From Lacinutrix himadriensis (GTDB lineage Bacteria > Bacteroidota > Bacteroidia > Flavobacteriales > Flavobacteriaceae), in contig NZ_LIQI01000027.1 of assembly GCF_001418105.1 (NCBI RefSeq), positions 1-64,000 on the forward strand: a stretch of DNA of 64,000 bases, given 5' to 3'. Positions within the stretch are counted from its first letter, which is position 1. Every line of letters starts with the position of its first letter. The position numbers and the translations under genes were made by a program. Below the pieces are notes generated by a model. The model did not search any database. It had not been told where the DNA came from and was given only the letters and a program-made list of their open reading frames with translations. Positions 26,917 to 37,410 of the stretch are shown here, piece by piece.

Positions 26917-28545
26917 CTATACTTGTAAAACGCCCAAATTAAATTTCTTTTCAATAGGAGCATGGTCTGCAGCTTCAATTCCCATACTAATCCAAGTTCT
27001 GGTGTCTAATGGATTGATAACAGCGTCTGTCCAAATTCTAGAAGCCGCATAATAAGGTGATACTTGATTATCGTATCTGTCTTTAATTTTATTAAAAAGT
27101 TCTGCTTCTTTTTCTGGTGTAATTTCTTCTCCTTTTTTAAGTAAGGATGCTTTTTCAATTTGTAATAAAACTTTAGCAGCAGAATTACCACTCATTACGG
27201 CAAGTTCTGCACTTGGCCAAGCAACAATAAGTCTTGGGTCATAGGCTTTTCCACACATAGCGTAGTTTCCGGCTCCATAACTATTACCAATAATTATAGT
27301 GAATTTTGGTACTACAGAGTTACTAACCGCATTTACCATTTTTGCACCATCCTTAATGATTCCTCCATGTTCACTTTTGCTTCCAACCATAAAACCAGTA
27401 ACATCTTGTAAAAATACTAATGGAATTTTCTTCTGATTGCAATTCGCTATAAAACGCGTAGCTTTATCTGCACTGTCATTATAAATCACACCTCCAAACT
27501 GCATTTCGCCTTTTGCATTTTTAACTAGTTTTCGCTGATTGGCAACAATACCAACAGCCCAACCATCAATTCTTGCATAGGCAGTAATAATGGATTTTCC
27601 ATAGCCTGCTTTATATTCGTCATACTCCGAGTTATCTACCAAACGTTTAATAATCTCGAACATATCATATTGATCTGCTCTCGACTTTGGAAGAATCCCA
27701 AAAATATCCTCTTGCTTTTCAATAGGTTTAATCGCCTTTGCTCTATTAAAACCAGCTTTATCATAATCACCAATTTTATCTATTAATCTTTTAATAGTAT
27801 CTAAAGCGTCTTTATCGTCTTTCGCTTTATAATCGGTAACACCTGAGATTTCACAGTGTGTAGTTGCTCCACCTAGTGTTTCGTTGTCAATACTTTCTCC
27901 AATGGCAGCTTTTACCAAATAGCTTCCTGCAAGAAAAATACTTCCTGTTTTGTCTACTATTAAAGCCTCGTCACTCATTATTGGTAAATACGCTCCTCCA
28001 GCAACACAACTTCCCATAACTGCAGAAATTTGCGTAATTCCCATACTACTCATTACCGCATTGTTTCTAAAAATGCGTCCGAAGTGTTCTTTATCAGGAA
28101 AAATTTCATCTTGCATAGGTAAATAAACACCTGCAGAATCCACTAAATATATTATTGGTAATCTATTTTCTATCGAAATTTCTTGTGCGCGTAAATTCTT
28201 TTTTCCTGTTATAGGAAACCAAGCTCCAGCTTTTACTGTAGCATCGTTAGCAACAACAACACATTGCTTTCCTTGCACGTATCCAATTTTAACAATCACT
28301 CCTCCTGAAGGGCATCCACCATGTTCTTCGTACATTCCGTCTCCAGCAAAAGCACCAATTTCTATGGATTTTGCTTTAGAATCTAAGAGGTAATCCACAC
28401 GCTCTCTAGCTGTCATTTTACCTTTTGCATGATGTTTATCAATACGTTTTTGTCCGCCACCAAGTTTAACTTTGGCGAAACGTTTTGTTAAATCTGATAC
28501 TAGAAGTTTATTGTGATCTTCGTTTTTATTGAAATTGATATCCAT
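26917..28545 (-). CDS. Acyl-CoA carboxylase beta subunit (carboxyltransferase)
   Basis: A carboxyltransferase of 542 residues, as in methylcrotonyl- or propionyl-CoA carboxylase beta subunits. It moves CO2 from biotin to an acyl-CoA. Motifs include KGKMTARERVDYLLD near the N-terminus, the acyl-CoA binding glycines in SCVAGGAYLPIMSDE, the ETLGGATTHCEISGVTD signature and, in the C-terminal half, GAKMVNAVSNSVVPK and NSYGAGNYAMCGKAY. The last motif and length fit methylcrotonyl-CoA carboxylase (leucine degradation) best. No biotin carboxylase or carrier gene is in the window, so the partner must be encoded elsewhere. Confidence 0.9.
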   Translation of the reverse strand: MDINFNKNEDHNKLLVSDLTKRFAKVKLGGGQKRIDKHHAKGKMTARERVDYLLDSKAKSIEIGAFAGDGMYEEHGGCPSGGVIVKIGYVQGKQCVVVANDATVKAGAWFPITGKKNLRAQEISIENRLPIIYLVDSAGVYLPMQDEIFPDKEHFGRIFRNNAVMSSMGITQISAVMGSCVAGGAYLPIMSDEALIVDKTGSIFLAGSYLVKAAIGESIDNETLGGATTHCEISGVTDYKAKDDKDALDTIKRLIDKIGDYDKAGFNRAKAIKPIEKQEDIFGILPKSRADQYDMFEIIKRLVDNSEYDEYKAGYGKSIITAYARIDGWAVGIVANQRKLVKNAKGEMQFGGVIYNDSADKATRFIANCNQKKIPLVFLQDVTGFMVGSKSEHGGIIKDGAKMVNAVSNSVVPKFTIIIGNSYGAGNYAMCGKAYDPRLIVAWPSAELAVMSGNSAAKVLLQIEKASLLKKGEEITPEKEAELFNKIKDRYDNQVSPYYAASRIWTDAVINPLDTRTWISMGIEAADHAPIEKKFNLGVLQV

Positions 28546-28627
28546 AAATAAGAATTATTTGCTACGAATTTACAAAACCAAACCTTGTATAAAAAGTGAA
28601 TGTTTTGTTAAATAATATTACATGGTA

Positions 28628-28668
28628 ATATGTACCTAGGTAGGCATATTGTTTTTATAGTATATTTG
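28628..28668 (+). promoter_or_regulatory. Promoter with palindromic operator for the DoxX/FMN-reductase/MarR operon
   Basis: TATATTTG at 28661-28668 fits the Bacteroidota -7 box TAnnTTTG. A perfect palindrome TACCTAGGTA (28633-28642), extended by ATATG and CATAT, covers the place of the -33 box. It is a natural target for the MarR regulator encoded three genes downstream. Confidence 0.65.
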
Positions 28669-28690
28669 CTTCCAATTAAACGAACTAAAA

Positions 28691-29056
28691 ATGAAAAGAG
28701 ATAAAATTATTTTTTATGTAGCCACAGGATTACTAACGTTATTGATGTTGTTTTCCGTTAATATGTATTTTTTTAAACATGATGATGTAGCACAAATGTT
28801 TACCAGTTTCGGGTATCCAACCTATATTATTTATCCTTATGCTGTTGCAAAACTTCTAGGGTTATTTGCAATTTGGAATCCTAATTTTAAAATTATTAAA
28901 GAGTGGGCTTATGCAGGTTTTTTCTTTGCCTTTATCTTGGCATTCTTTGCACATTATATGATTGGGGATGGCGGGCAAACAGCAGCGTTAGTAGCAATAG
29001 TTTTATTAATTACATCATATATCTTTAATAAGAAAACACAAAAAAAACATGAATAA
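28691..29056 (+). CDS. DoxX-like membrane protein
   Basis: A protein of 121 residues with four membrane helices. The pattern MFTSFGYPTYIIYPYAVAKLLGLFAIWNP followed by KEWAYAGFFFAFILAFFAHYMIGD matches the DoxX-like family (PF13564), whose members often accompany thiol or quinone stress genes. The biochemical role is unknown. It is the first gene after the palindromic operator and overlaps the FMN reductase gene by eight bases, which makes a common mRNA with the reductase and MarR genes nearly certain. Confidence 0.85.
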   Translation: MKRDKIIFYVATGLLTLLMLFSVNMYFFKHDDVAQMFTSFGYPTYIIYPYAVAKLLGLFAIWNPNFKIIKEWAYAGFFFAFILAFFAHYMIGDGGQTAALVAIVLLITSYIFNKKTQKKHE

Positions 29057-29581
29057 AATAATAGCATTCGCAGGTAGTAACAGCAAACAATCTATAAATA
29101 AACAATTAGCAACTTATGTTGCAAACCTTGTGGAAGAGGCTCATGTAACCGTATTAGATCTTAATGATTTTGAATTACCTCTATACGGAATCGACCATGA
29201 GATCACACATGGTATTCCTGAAAATGCTAAAGCGTTTTTAGAGAAGATTAAAGCATCGGATGGTATTGTACTTTCTTTAGCAGAACACAATGGTGCGTAT
29301 GCAACCGTATTAAAAATATTTTTGATTGGATGTCAAGAATAGACGGAAAATTATGGAACAACAAACCAATGCTACTTATGGCAACTTCTCCAGGAGCAAG
29401 AGGAGGAGCGACTGTTTTAGAGATTGCTAAAGGACGTTTTCCGTTTATGGGAGGAAATATTATTGCTGATTTTTCATTGCCTTCGTTTAATGATAATTTT
29501 GTAGACGGAAAGATTACAAATGAAGAAATAAATAAGCAATTATTAGTAGAGGTAGAAAAGTTCACAAAAAATCTAATATAA
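29049..29581 (+). pseudogene. NADPH-dependent FMN reductase-type flavoprotein, interrupted by one frameshift
   Basis: The first frame (29049-29342) gives IIAFAGSNSKQSINKQLATYV, LDLNDFELPLYGID and DGIVLSLAEHNGAYATV, then runs into an early stop. The second frame resumes with the expected family text DWMSRIDGKLWNNKPMLLM and TSPGARGGATVLEIAKGRFPFMGG, to 29581. The A run at 29312-29316 has five A; a sixth would give VLKNIFDWMSRIDGK and a protein of about 177 residues, the usual size. The family reduces FMN, quinones or azo dyes with NAD(P)H in the cytoplasm. The operon context (DoxX, MarR, OYE) suggests quinone or electrophile defence. Conservation after the break suggests an error in the sequence or a very recent mutation. 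Confidence 0.88.
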
Positions 29582-29642
29582 AAACTGGTTTTTGCGCAAG
29601 AGTAATACCGATTACTGCAATTGAAAACTGAAAACTAAACAA

Positions 29643-30080
29643 ATGGGAAATATTTCTAAAGACCTAAATTCTACATTTCCAAACCTTAAAATCAAAGCGA
29701 TGCTTAACATTATGTTTACGGCAAATTGGATCCACAGTTATCATTATTCTTTTTATTCGCCTTTTAAAATTTCGTCACAGCAGTATAATATTTTACGAAT
29801 TTTAAAAGGAGCAGAAGAAGCTTTAAAAGTGCAGACTATTAAAGAAAGAATGGTTGAAAAATCTCCGAATACTACTCGCCTAATGGATAAGCTTTGTGCT
29901 AAAGATTTTATCGAACGAATTGCTTGTCCAAGTGATAGAAGAGTAGTGCATATAAAGATTACAAGCCAAGGTCTAAAATTATTAGAAGATATTTCTAAAG
30001 CAAACCGTAAAGATTTACTTAAAAACCTAACGGATGACGAAGCAATTCAATTAAGTGATTTACTGGATAAAATAAGATAG
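29643..30080 (+). CDS. MarR-family transcriptional regulator
   Basis: A winged-helix regulator of 145 residues. The recognition core reads ISSQQYNILRILKG, TIKERMVEKSPNTTRLMDKL and the wing FIERIACPSDRRVVHIKITSQGLKLLEDI, with the DRR wing motif intact. A cysteine in the wing (C at about position 99, IACPSDRR) could be a redox sensor, but this is a guess. It lies 61 bases behind the FMN reductase gene, with a degenerate microsatellite (ACTGAAAACTAAAC) just before its start. It likely controls the operon from the TACCTAGGTA palindrome at 28633 and perhaps the following reductase gene. Confidence 0.9.
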   Translation: MGNISKDLNSTFPNLKIKAMLNIMFTANWIHSYHYSFYSPFKISSQQYNILRILKGAEEALKVQTIKERMVEKSPNTTRLMDKLCAKDFIERIACPSDRRVVHIKITSQGLKLLEDISKANRKDLLKNLTDDEAIQLSDLLDKIR

Positions 30081-30151
30081 AATTATGAAGAAAACAGTAT
30101 TTTGTATGTAACTTATCAAAGTTTAATAACGACATTATATGACTTTTTTAA

Positions 30152-32233
<2,082 letters not shown>

Positions 32234-32351
32234 GGGAATCCATTTTTATATAGATTTTAATTCCTAAATGGTATAAAAAATATCTATCGATATTGGTCAT
32301 TAAACTAACAAAAAACCGATATTTGTATATTAACTAAAATTGAAATAGAAA

Positions 32352-32534
32352 ATGGCAATGAATAAAAATACAGTATTAGCTTGGGCTACATGGATTATGA
32401 TTTTTGTAGGTTTAGCTTTAATTGCTTTAGGAGCATTTAGATATGATGATGTAGCAGGATGGGGATTCGCAGCAGTAGGAATTGGATTCTTTTCTATTGC
32501 ATGGGTTTTCAATGCTTTAAAAGGAAGAATGTAA
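32352..32534 (+). CDS. Small membrane protein (CAL67264-type family)
   Basis: A protein of 60 residues with two membrane helices (VLAWATWIMIFVGLALIALGAF and WGFAAVGIGFFSIAWVF) and a short basic tail. It matches what I remember as the CAL67264 family of Flavobacteriaceae, always short and placed before the ettA gene, as here. The function is unknown. The 68-base gap to ettA has no clear terminator, so cotranscription is likely. The reverse strand also has an open frame here but no coding logic. Confidence 0.78.
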   Translation: MAMNKNTVLAWATWIMIFVGLALIALGAFRYDDVAGWGFAAVGIGFFSIAWVFNALKGRM

Positions 32535-32602
32535 TTCTAGTTATTTACTAAATTTAAGAATGAAAAAAAGTATATCAATATATTATACAACGTAAAAATA
32601 TT

Positions 32603-34294
32603 ATGAGTGACGATAAAAAAGTAATTTTTTCAATGTCTGGTTTAACCAAGACATTTCCAAGCGCACAAACGCCAGTTTTAAAAAATATTTATTTAAGCTT
32701 TTTTTACGGAGCAAAAATTGGAATATTAGGACTTAATGGTTCTGGTAAATCTACTTTGCTTAAAATTATTGCTGGAATAGATAAAAATTATCAAGGGGAT
32801 GTTGTTTTTTCACCAGGCTACACGGTTGGTTATTTAGAACAAGAACCACAATTAGATGAAGACAAAACCGTTATGGAAATTGTTAGAGAAGGTGCTGCAG
32901 AAACGGTTGCCATTCTTGATGAATATAATCGTATTAACGACCAGTTTGGATTAGAAGAAGTATATAGCGATGCCGATAAAATGGAAAAGCTAATGAACCG
33001 TCAAGCGGAACTTCAAGATCAAATTGATGCTGCTAATGCTTGGGAACTAGATACCAAACTAGAAATTGCAATGGATGCTTTGCGTACTCCGGATGGAGAC
33101 AAAAAGATAAGTGTACTTTCTGGAGGAGAGCGTCGTAGAGTAGCTTTATGTCGTTTGCTTTTACAAGAGCCAGACGTATTGTTATTAGATGAGCCTACCA
33201 ATCACTTGGATGCAGAATCTGTACATTGGTTAGAGCATCACTTAGCGCAATATAAAGGTACTGTAATTGCTGTAACGCACGATAGATACTTCTTAGATAA
33301 TGTTGCAGGTTGGATTTTAGAACTAGATAGAGGTGAAGGAATTCCTTGGAAAGGAAACTATTCTTCTTGGTTAGATCAGAAATCGAAACGTATGGCAAAA
33401 GAAAGCAAAACAGCTTCTAAACGTCAAAAAACATTAGAACGTGAGTTAGAATGGGTTCGTCAAGGTGCTAAAGGTCGTCAAACCAAACAAAAAGCGCGTT
33501 TGAAGAACTATGACAAACTGATGAGTCAAGATCAAAAACAGCTGGATGAAAAACTAGAGATTTACATACCAAACGGACCACGTTTAGGAACAAATGTTAT
33601 TGATTCTGTTGGTATTAGTAAAGGGTATGATGATAAATTACTTTATGAAGATTTAAACTTCAGCTTACCACAAGCTGGTATTGTTGGTGTTATTGGTCCT
33701 AATGGAGCTGGTAAAACAACCATTTTCCGTATGATTATGGGAGAAGAAACACCAGACAAAGGAGAATTTAAAGTCGGTGAAACTGCTAAAATTGCTTATG
33801 TAGATCAAAAGCATTCGAATATCGATCCTGAAAAAACCATCTGGCAAAACTTTAGTGATGAGCAAGAATTGGTAATGATGGGAGGAAAAGAAGTGAATTC
33901 TAGAGCCTACTTAAGCCGATTTAATTTTTCTGGTGGTGAGCAAAACAAAAAAGTAAAATTACTTTCTGGTGGTGAACGTAACCGTTTGCACCTTGCTATG
34001 ACACTTAAAGAAGAAGGTAACGTATTGCTTTTAGATGAGCCTACCAATGATTTAGATGTAAATACATTGCGTGCATTAGAAGAAGGTTTAGAAAACTTTG
34101 CTGGTTGTGCAGTGGTTATTAGTCACGATAGATGGTTTTTAGATAGAATTTGTACACACATTCTTGCTTTTGAAGGAGAATCTCAAGTTTATTTCTTTGA
34201 AGGTGGATTTAGTGAATACGAAGAAAATAAAAAGAAACGTCTTGGTGGTGATTTAATGCCAAAACGAATTAAGTATAAAAAGTTAGTACGCTAA
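32603..34294 (+). CDS. ettA: Energy-dependent translational throttle protein EttA (ABC-F)
   Basis: A soluble ABC-F ATPase of 563 residues that binds the ribosomal E site and gates translation by the ATP/ADP ratio. Two ABC modules are complete: Walker A GLNGSGKST and GPNGAGKTT, signatures LSGGERRR and LSGGERNR, Walker B VLLLDEPTNHLDAES and VLLLDEPTNDLDVNT. The EttA-type arm insertion (about 95-140) and the P-site tRNA interaction linker (about 240-305, rich in Lys/Arg: KSKRMAKESKTASKRQKTLERELEW in part) are present. No membrane helices occur. The length and arm fit EttA rather than other ABC-F branches. Confidence 0.95.
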   Translation: MSDDKKVIFSMSGLTKTFPSAQTPVLKNIYLSFFYGAKIGILGLNGSGKSTLLKIIAGIDKNYQGDVVFSPGYTVGYLEQEPQLDEDKTVMEIVREGAAETVAILDEYNRINDQFGLEEVYSDADKMEKLMNRQAELQDQIDAANAWELDTKLEIAMDALRTPDGDKKISVLSGGERRRVALCRLLLQEPDVLLLDEPTNHLDAESVHWLEHHLAQYKGTVIAVTHDRYFLDNVAGWILELDRGEGIPWKGNYSSWLDQKSKRMAKESKTASKRQKTLERELEWVRQGAKGRQTKQKARLKNYDKLMSQDQKQLDEKLEIYIPNGPRLGTNVIDSVGISKGYDDKLLYEDLNFSLPQAGIVGVIGPNGAGKTTIFRMIMGEETPDKGEFKVGETAKIAYVDQKHSNIDPEKTIWQNFSDEQELVMMGGKEVNSRAYLSRFNFSGGEQNKKVKLLSGGERNRLHLAMTLKEEGNVLLLDEPTNDLDVNTLRALEEGLENFAGCAVVISHDRWFLDRICTHILAFEGESQVYFFEGGFSEYEENKKKRLGGDLMPKRIKYKKLVR

Positions 34295-34312
34295 CTAATA
34301 AATATTAAGAAT

Positions 34313-34341
34313 AAAAAAACCTGCTAAATGCAGGTTTTTTT
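34313..34341 (+). terminator. Terminator after ettA
   Basis: AAACCTGC, loop TAAAT, GCAGGTTT and a T run, with an A run on the left side, 18 bases after the stop of ettA. Confidence 0.92.
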
Positions 34342-34399
34342 GTTTTGTATTTTTTATAAGAATAACCAGATTTTTTTCTAATCTAGAACAATAGAAATA

Positions 34400-34597
34400 T
34401 TACTTGTATAAGTGGCCAGAACCTAATTGGTAATCTGTAATTTCTATTTCTTGTATAGCTTTAAAATTGGTATCAAAAGTATCCAGTTCGTTTGATATAT
34501 CTGCTTCGTGTTCGTTAGTGTATAAGTCTTTCTTTATGAAAAAAGCTAAAATTAAAATCACTATACAAAAAGTAACGGTACATATTGTAGTCAGCAT
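34400..34597 (-). CDS. Small single-pass membrane protein, second of a tandem pair
   Basis: A protein of 65 residues: one N-terminal membrane helix (ICTVTFCIVILILAFFI), a KK anchor, then an acidic tail ending DYQLGSGHLYK. Its start codon follows the stop of the gene before it without a gap (TAAATG), so it is translationally coupled. The tail ending GHLYK resembles GHMYSK in the upstream partner, which suggests that the two are diverged duplicates. I recognise no family. Confidence 0.6.
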   Translation of the reverse strand: MLTTICTVTFCIVILILAFFIKKDLYTNEHEADISNELDTFDTNFKAIQEIEITDYQLGSGHLYK

Positions 34598-34834
34598 TTA
34601 TTCTTTTTTAGTAGTTTTACTATACATGTGTCCTTCTGTAAAATCGGTATATTCTTTATCTTCATCATCTAATAGATGATCTGTAGCTTTCATTAGTTTT
34701 TCGTTTTCCGATTTTAATTTATAAGATTTCCTTAAAACAAGAATTAAAACAATAGAAAAGAAAATAACGCTAACACTTAAAAGAGTAACAACACTAATTT
34801 GTTTTATTAAAGCAATAAAATGTGAAGTTATCAT
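34598..34834 (-). CDS. Small single-pass membrane protein, first of a tandem pair
   Basis: A protein of 78 residues with one membrane helix (VVTLLSVSVIFFSIVLILVL), a basic anchor (RKSYKLK) and an acidic tail with DFTEGHMYSKTTKKE at its end. Topology and the GHMY motif mirror the next gene. Both lie between ettA and an MBL-fold lipoprotein gene and read in the minus direction, with the MBL gene upstream at 83 bases. Function unknown; small subunits of membrane complexes often look like this. Confidence 0.6.
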   Translation of the reverse strand: MITSHFIALIKQISVVTLLSVSVIFFSIVLILVLRKSYKLKSENEKLMKATDHLLDDEDKEYTDFTEGHMYSKTTKKE

Positions 34835-34917
34835 GGTTAAATGTAGATTGTATTTTTGAAATAATCTGCTCCAAATATATAAAAAACATTTTAAGTAATG
34901 TGTTCATTATTAAAATA

Positions 34918-35703
34918 TTAATACCATTTTAATTGTATAACTTCAATATTCTTATTGCTATTATTAACAATAGTTTTAAATAATGCAACATCACTAAATC
35001 CTTCAGTGCCTCTAAAATGATATGGATATACTTGTTTTGGTTTAAATTCTAAAACAGCATTTGCAGCACTTTCAATAGGCATAGTATATGGTAAGTTCAT
35101 GCAAACAAAAGCTTTGTCAATATTCTTTAAAGTGCGCATTTCTGGGATATCTTCCGTATCACCAGATATATAAATACGTTCTCCACCAAGGGTGATAACA
35201 TAACCATTTCCTCTTCCTTTATCGTGAAATTTTAAAGCTTCCTTTCTTAAATTATACATTGGTATCGCTTCAATAGTATGCTTATTTACGGTAATTGTTT
35301 TTCCATTGTCTAAAACAATACGCTCTAAGGCGTTTAGTTCTGGTAGTTTTTCGGATACCGCTTTTGGCATCACAACAACAGCATTACTTAAATCTAGACT
35401 TTCTAATGTTTCTGTGCTTAAATGATCTCCATGAATATCTGTAATCAAAATTATGGAAGGCTTCTTTTGGTCTTTAAAAGCATCCGCACCACCAACAGGA
35501 TCTGTGTAAATCACAGTATCTTCATATTCTAAAACCATAGTTGCGTGACTTATTGGTGTAATTTTTAAACTACTTTTTATTTCCGGTTTTGCCGCTGTAT
35601 TTGCTTCTGTTGTAATTGCGGTTTCTGAATTGGTTTTGCTTTCGTTCTTACAACTAGAAAAAATTAGAAGCGTAAGAATAAGAAGTGATATGGTATTTTT
35701 CAT
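34918..35703 (-). CDS. MBL-fold metal-dependent hydrolase, lipoprotein
   Basis: A protein of 261 residues. A lipoprotein signal peptide ends at C18 (LLIFSSC), so it faces the periplasm or outside. The rest is a UlaG-like metallo-beta-lactamase fold: HATMVLEYEDTVIYTDPVGG, the metal-binding TDIHGDHLS, GNGYVITLGGERIYISGDTED and YPYHFRGTEG. The first His of the usual HxHxDH motif is replaced (D-I-H-G-D-H), as in UlaG relatives. Substrate unknown; relatives hydrolyse phosphodiesters, lactones or N-acyl lipids. Confidence 0.86.
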   Translation of the reverse strand: MKNTISLLILTLLIFSSCKNESKTNSETAITTEANTAAKPEIKSSLKITPISHATMVLEYEDTVIYTDPVGGADAFKDQKKPSIILITDIHGDHLSTETLESLDLSNAVVVMPKAVSEKLPELNALERIVLDNGKTITVNKHTIEAIPMYNLRKEALKFHDKGRGNGYVITLGGERIYISGDTEDIPEMRTLKNIDKAFVCMNLPYTMPIESAANAVLEFKPKQVYPYHFRGTEGFSDVALFKTIVNNSNKNIEVIQLKWY

Positions 35704-35873
35704 AATATAGGTATAGATTTAATTTAAAGATAATATTCCAAAAGGAATTAATTAAATATGTAACAAAATATTATGATTCGCTACTTATATTTTAACGATT
35801 TCTTTTTGATACTGATATTTTTTATCGAAATTGCTTATCCAAATAGAGTTCAACTTAAAACACACAATACAAT

Positions 35874-37217
35874 ATGTCTGACGATTTTGATTTATTAGAA
35901 ACAAACTCCAGCGAGAAAACGGAGAAAGTAGATGTTAACTGGGGAAAAGCCATAGACCAAATGAAGTCTAAATTGGCACAGGAAGATGATCCAGAAAGTC
36001 GTCAAAAAATCTTAAATGCAACATTAGATAATGTTGTAGATATGGCAGAAAAAGACAGAACTACTTTGTTAGATGCTATTAAAGATTTAACAGACTATCA
36101 AGACGAAGTTGGTATTATGTTCGAAGGCTTTTCCGCATTAAACCCAGCAGAACAAAAAATTATAGACGACGCTATTAAGCGTTTAGAGCGTGCAAAAGTA
36201 GAACTAGAAGATGCAAACGCTAAACCAGATACTTTTTGGAATAACCTTTGGGGAAGAAAAGGAAAAATAAAAGATGCAGAACAAGAACTGCAACAAGCAC
36301 AAAAAACACGTGACGAAGCAGACAATAAAGCAAAAGCATTATTTCAACAACGTATAGAAAGTGCAGATGTACAAACCTTACTAAACGAGCTTTCTTTTAA
36401 AAGTCAGGCAGCAGTAAAACGCTTAAAAGACAGGGAAATTGAAATTAAAGAAGTAGAAGAAAGTCTTAAAACAGCTATTGTAGAAGCTTCCAATAACCAT
36501 ACAAAAGCACTACAGAAAAAGAAAGAAGTAGAAGATAAACTAGAAGCGCAATACGCGTTATTAAAACAAGCACGTCAAGCACTAGAAGAAGTAGCAGATA
36601 AACAGTCGGAAGAATATTCCAAAGCATTATCGGCAGTAACAATTCTAGAGCAAAAAGTGGAAGAGTTAGAAGGACTTAAAAACGCATACACAACACTTGC
36701 AGCTTCTAAAGATAGTTTTGTACACAAGCATAATTTAACCATTAAAGTATTAACTTCTTTACGTAGCAATTTACAAACGCATCGTGCAAAATTAAAGAGT
36801 GATACCGACGAGCGTCTTAAATATTACGATGGTTATGTAGTTGCTTTAAAAGCAAGAACAGATCAAGAATTCGCTGCAATTTTAGAGCATTTAGGTGTGA
36901 AAACCGATGAGCATATCGGAGAAACTTTAGCGTCTATGCATACTGCAAGCGCAAGAGCACGTCAAGAAATGATGGATAATATTCCGGTGCATGAAAAAGT
37001 AATGCAAGGTGTTTATGGTAGTTATGCAGAGGCTTTAAGCGAAATCAGAGCTAAAGATTCAGCAATACAAAAGAACTTTGCAGAGCGTTACGGAATCGAT
37101 ATGAAAGAGATTTTTGAAGATTACTATAAAGCAGATGCTAATGCACCTTCAGGTGGAGGAGACGAACCAGCAGATGCTCCTAAACCAGAAGCTAACGACG
37201 ACGATTTATTAGGATAA
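35874..37217 (+). CDS. Large cytoplasmic coiled-coil protein, first gene of the 36-46 kb cluster
   Basis: A protein of 447 residues without signal peptide or membrane helix. It is almost all helical: heptad-rich, highly charged stretches run from about 70 to 300 (for example IKRLERAKVELEDAN and KKKEVEDKLEAQYALLKQARQ). A more ordered C-terminal part (about 300-415) reads LRSNLQTHRAKLKSDTDER, LEHLGVKTDEHIGETLASMH and ERYGIDMKEIFEDYYKA, and the tail is acidic and ends DDDLLG. It loosely recalls TelA-like toxic-anion-resistance proteins, but I cannot confirm a family. It starts a run of nine co-directional genes that include a AAA+ ATPase, which could remodel or be recruited by it. Function unknown. 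Confidence 0.82.
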   Translation: MSDDFDLLETNSSEKTEKVDVNWGKAIDQMKSKLAQEDDPESRQKILNATLDNVVDMAEKDRTTLLDAIKDLTDYQDEVGIMFEGFSALNPAEQKIIDDAIKRLERAKVELEDANAKPDTFWNNLWGRKGKIKDAEQELQQAQKTRDEADNKAKALFQQRIESADVQTLLNELSFKSQAAVKRLKDREIEIKEVEESLKTAIVEASNNHTKALQKKKEVEDKLEAQYALLKQARQALEEVADKQSEEYSKALSAVTILEQKVEELEGLKNAYTTLAASKDSFVHKHNLTIKVLTSLRSNLQTHRAKLKSDTDERLKYYDGYVVALKARTDQEFAAILEHLGVKTDEHIGETLASMHTASARARQEMMDNIPVHEKVMQGVYGSYAEALSEIRAKDSAIQKNFAERYGIDMKEIFEDYYKADANAPSGGGDEPADAPKPEANDDDLLG

Positions 37218-37229
37218 TTTAAAGAAGGC

Positions 37230-37365
37230 ATGTCCAACGTAGCTTTTAATGCGAAGTTGGGCGTTTCCCTCTTTCGCTGAAAAGCTTCAGAGGGTCAGGC
37301 TTTCACTACTCGCTCTCTGCGAGGAGCTCAAACAAACCGTTCCATCCTTAACGCAACATTCGTGT
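37230..37365 (-). ncRNA. Conserved structured intergenic element, copy B (possible Flavo-1-like RNA)
   Basis: On the minus strand it reads GCGTTAAGGATGGAACGGTT, TGTTTGAGCTC, GAGCGAG, GCCTGACC and GGGAAACGCCC, the same order as copy A at 12311. The variable region between GCCTGACC and AACGCC holds a hairpin. It is antisense to the cluster transcription and sits in the 190-base gap before the next start. Confidence 0.5.
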
Positions 37366-37410
37366 AGCCATAAACTAAGAGCCCAAAGCTATAAGCTAAT
37401 AGCAAAAATA

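Noticed and set aside
34467-34679. 70-residue plus-strand open frame
   Set aside because: It is antisense to two small membrane-protein genes that are coupled by TAAATG, which is the stronger reading.
37249-37410. N-terminal extension of the 345-residue protein
   Set aside because: The 54 extra codons are the reverse of the structured repeat also found at 12.3 kb; the protein-like part begins at ATG 37411.
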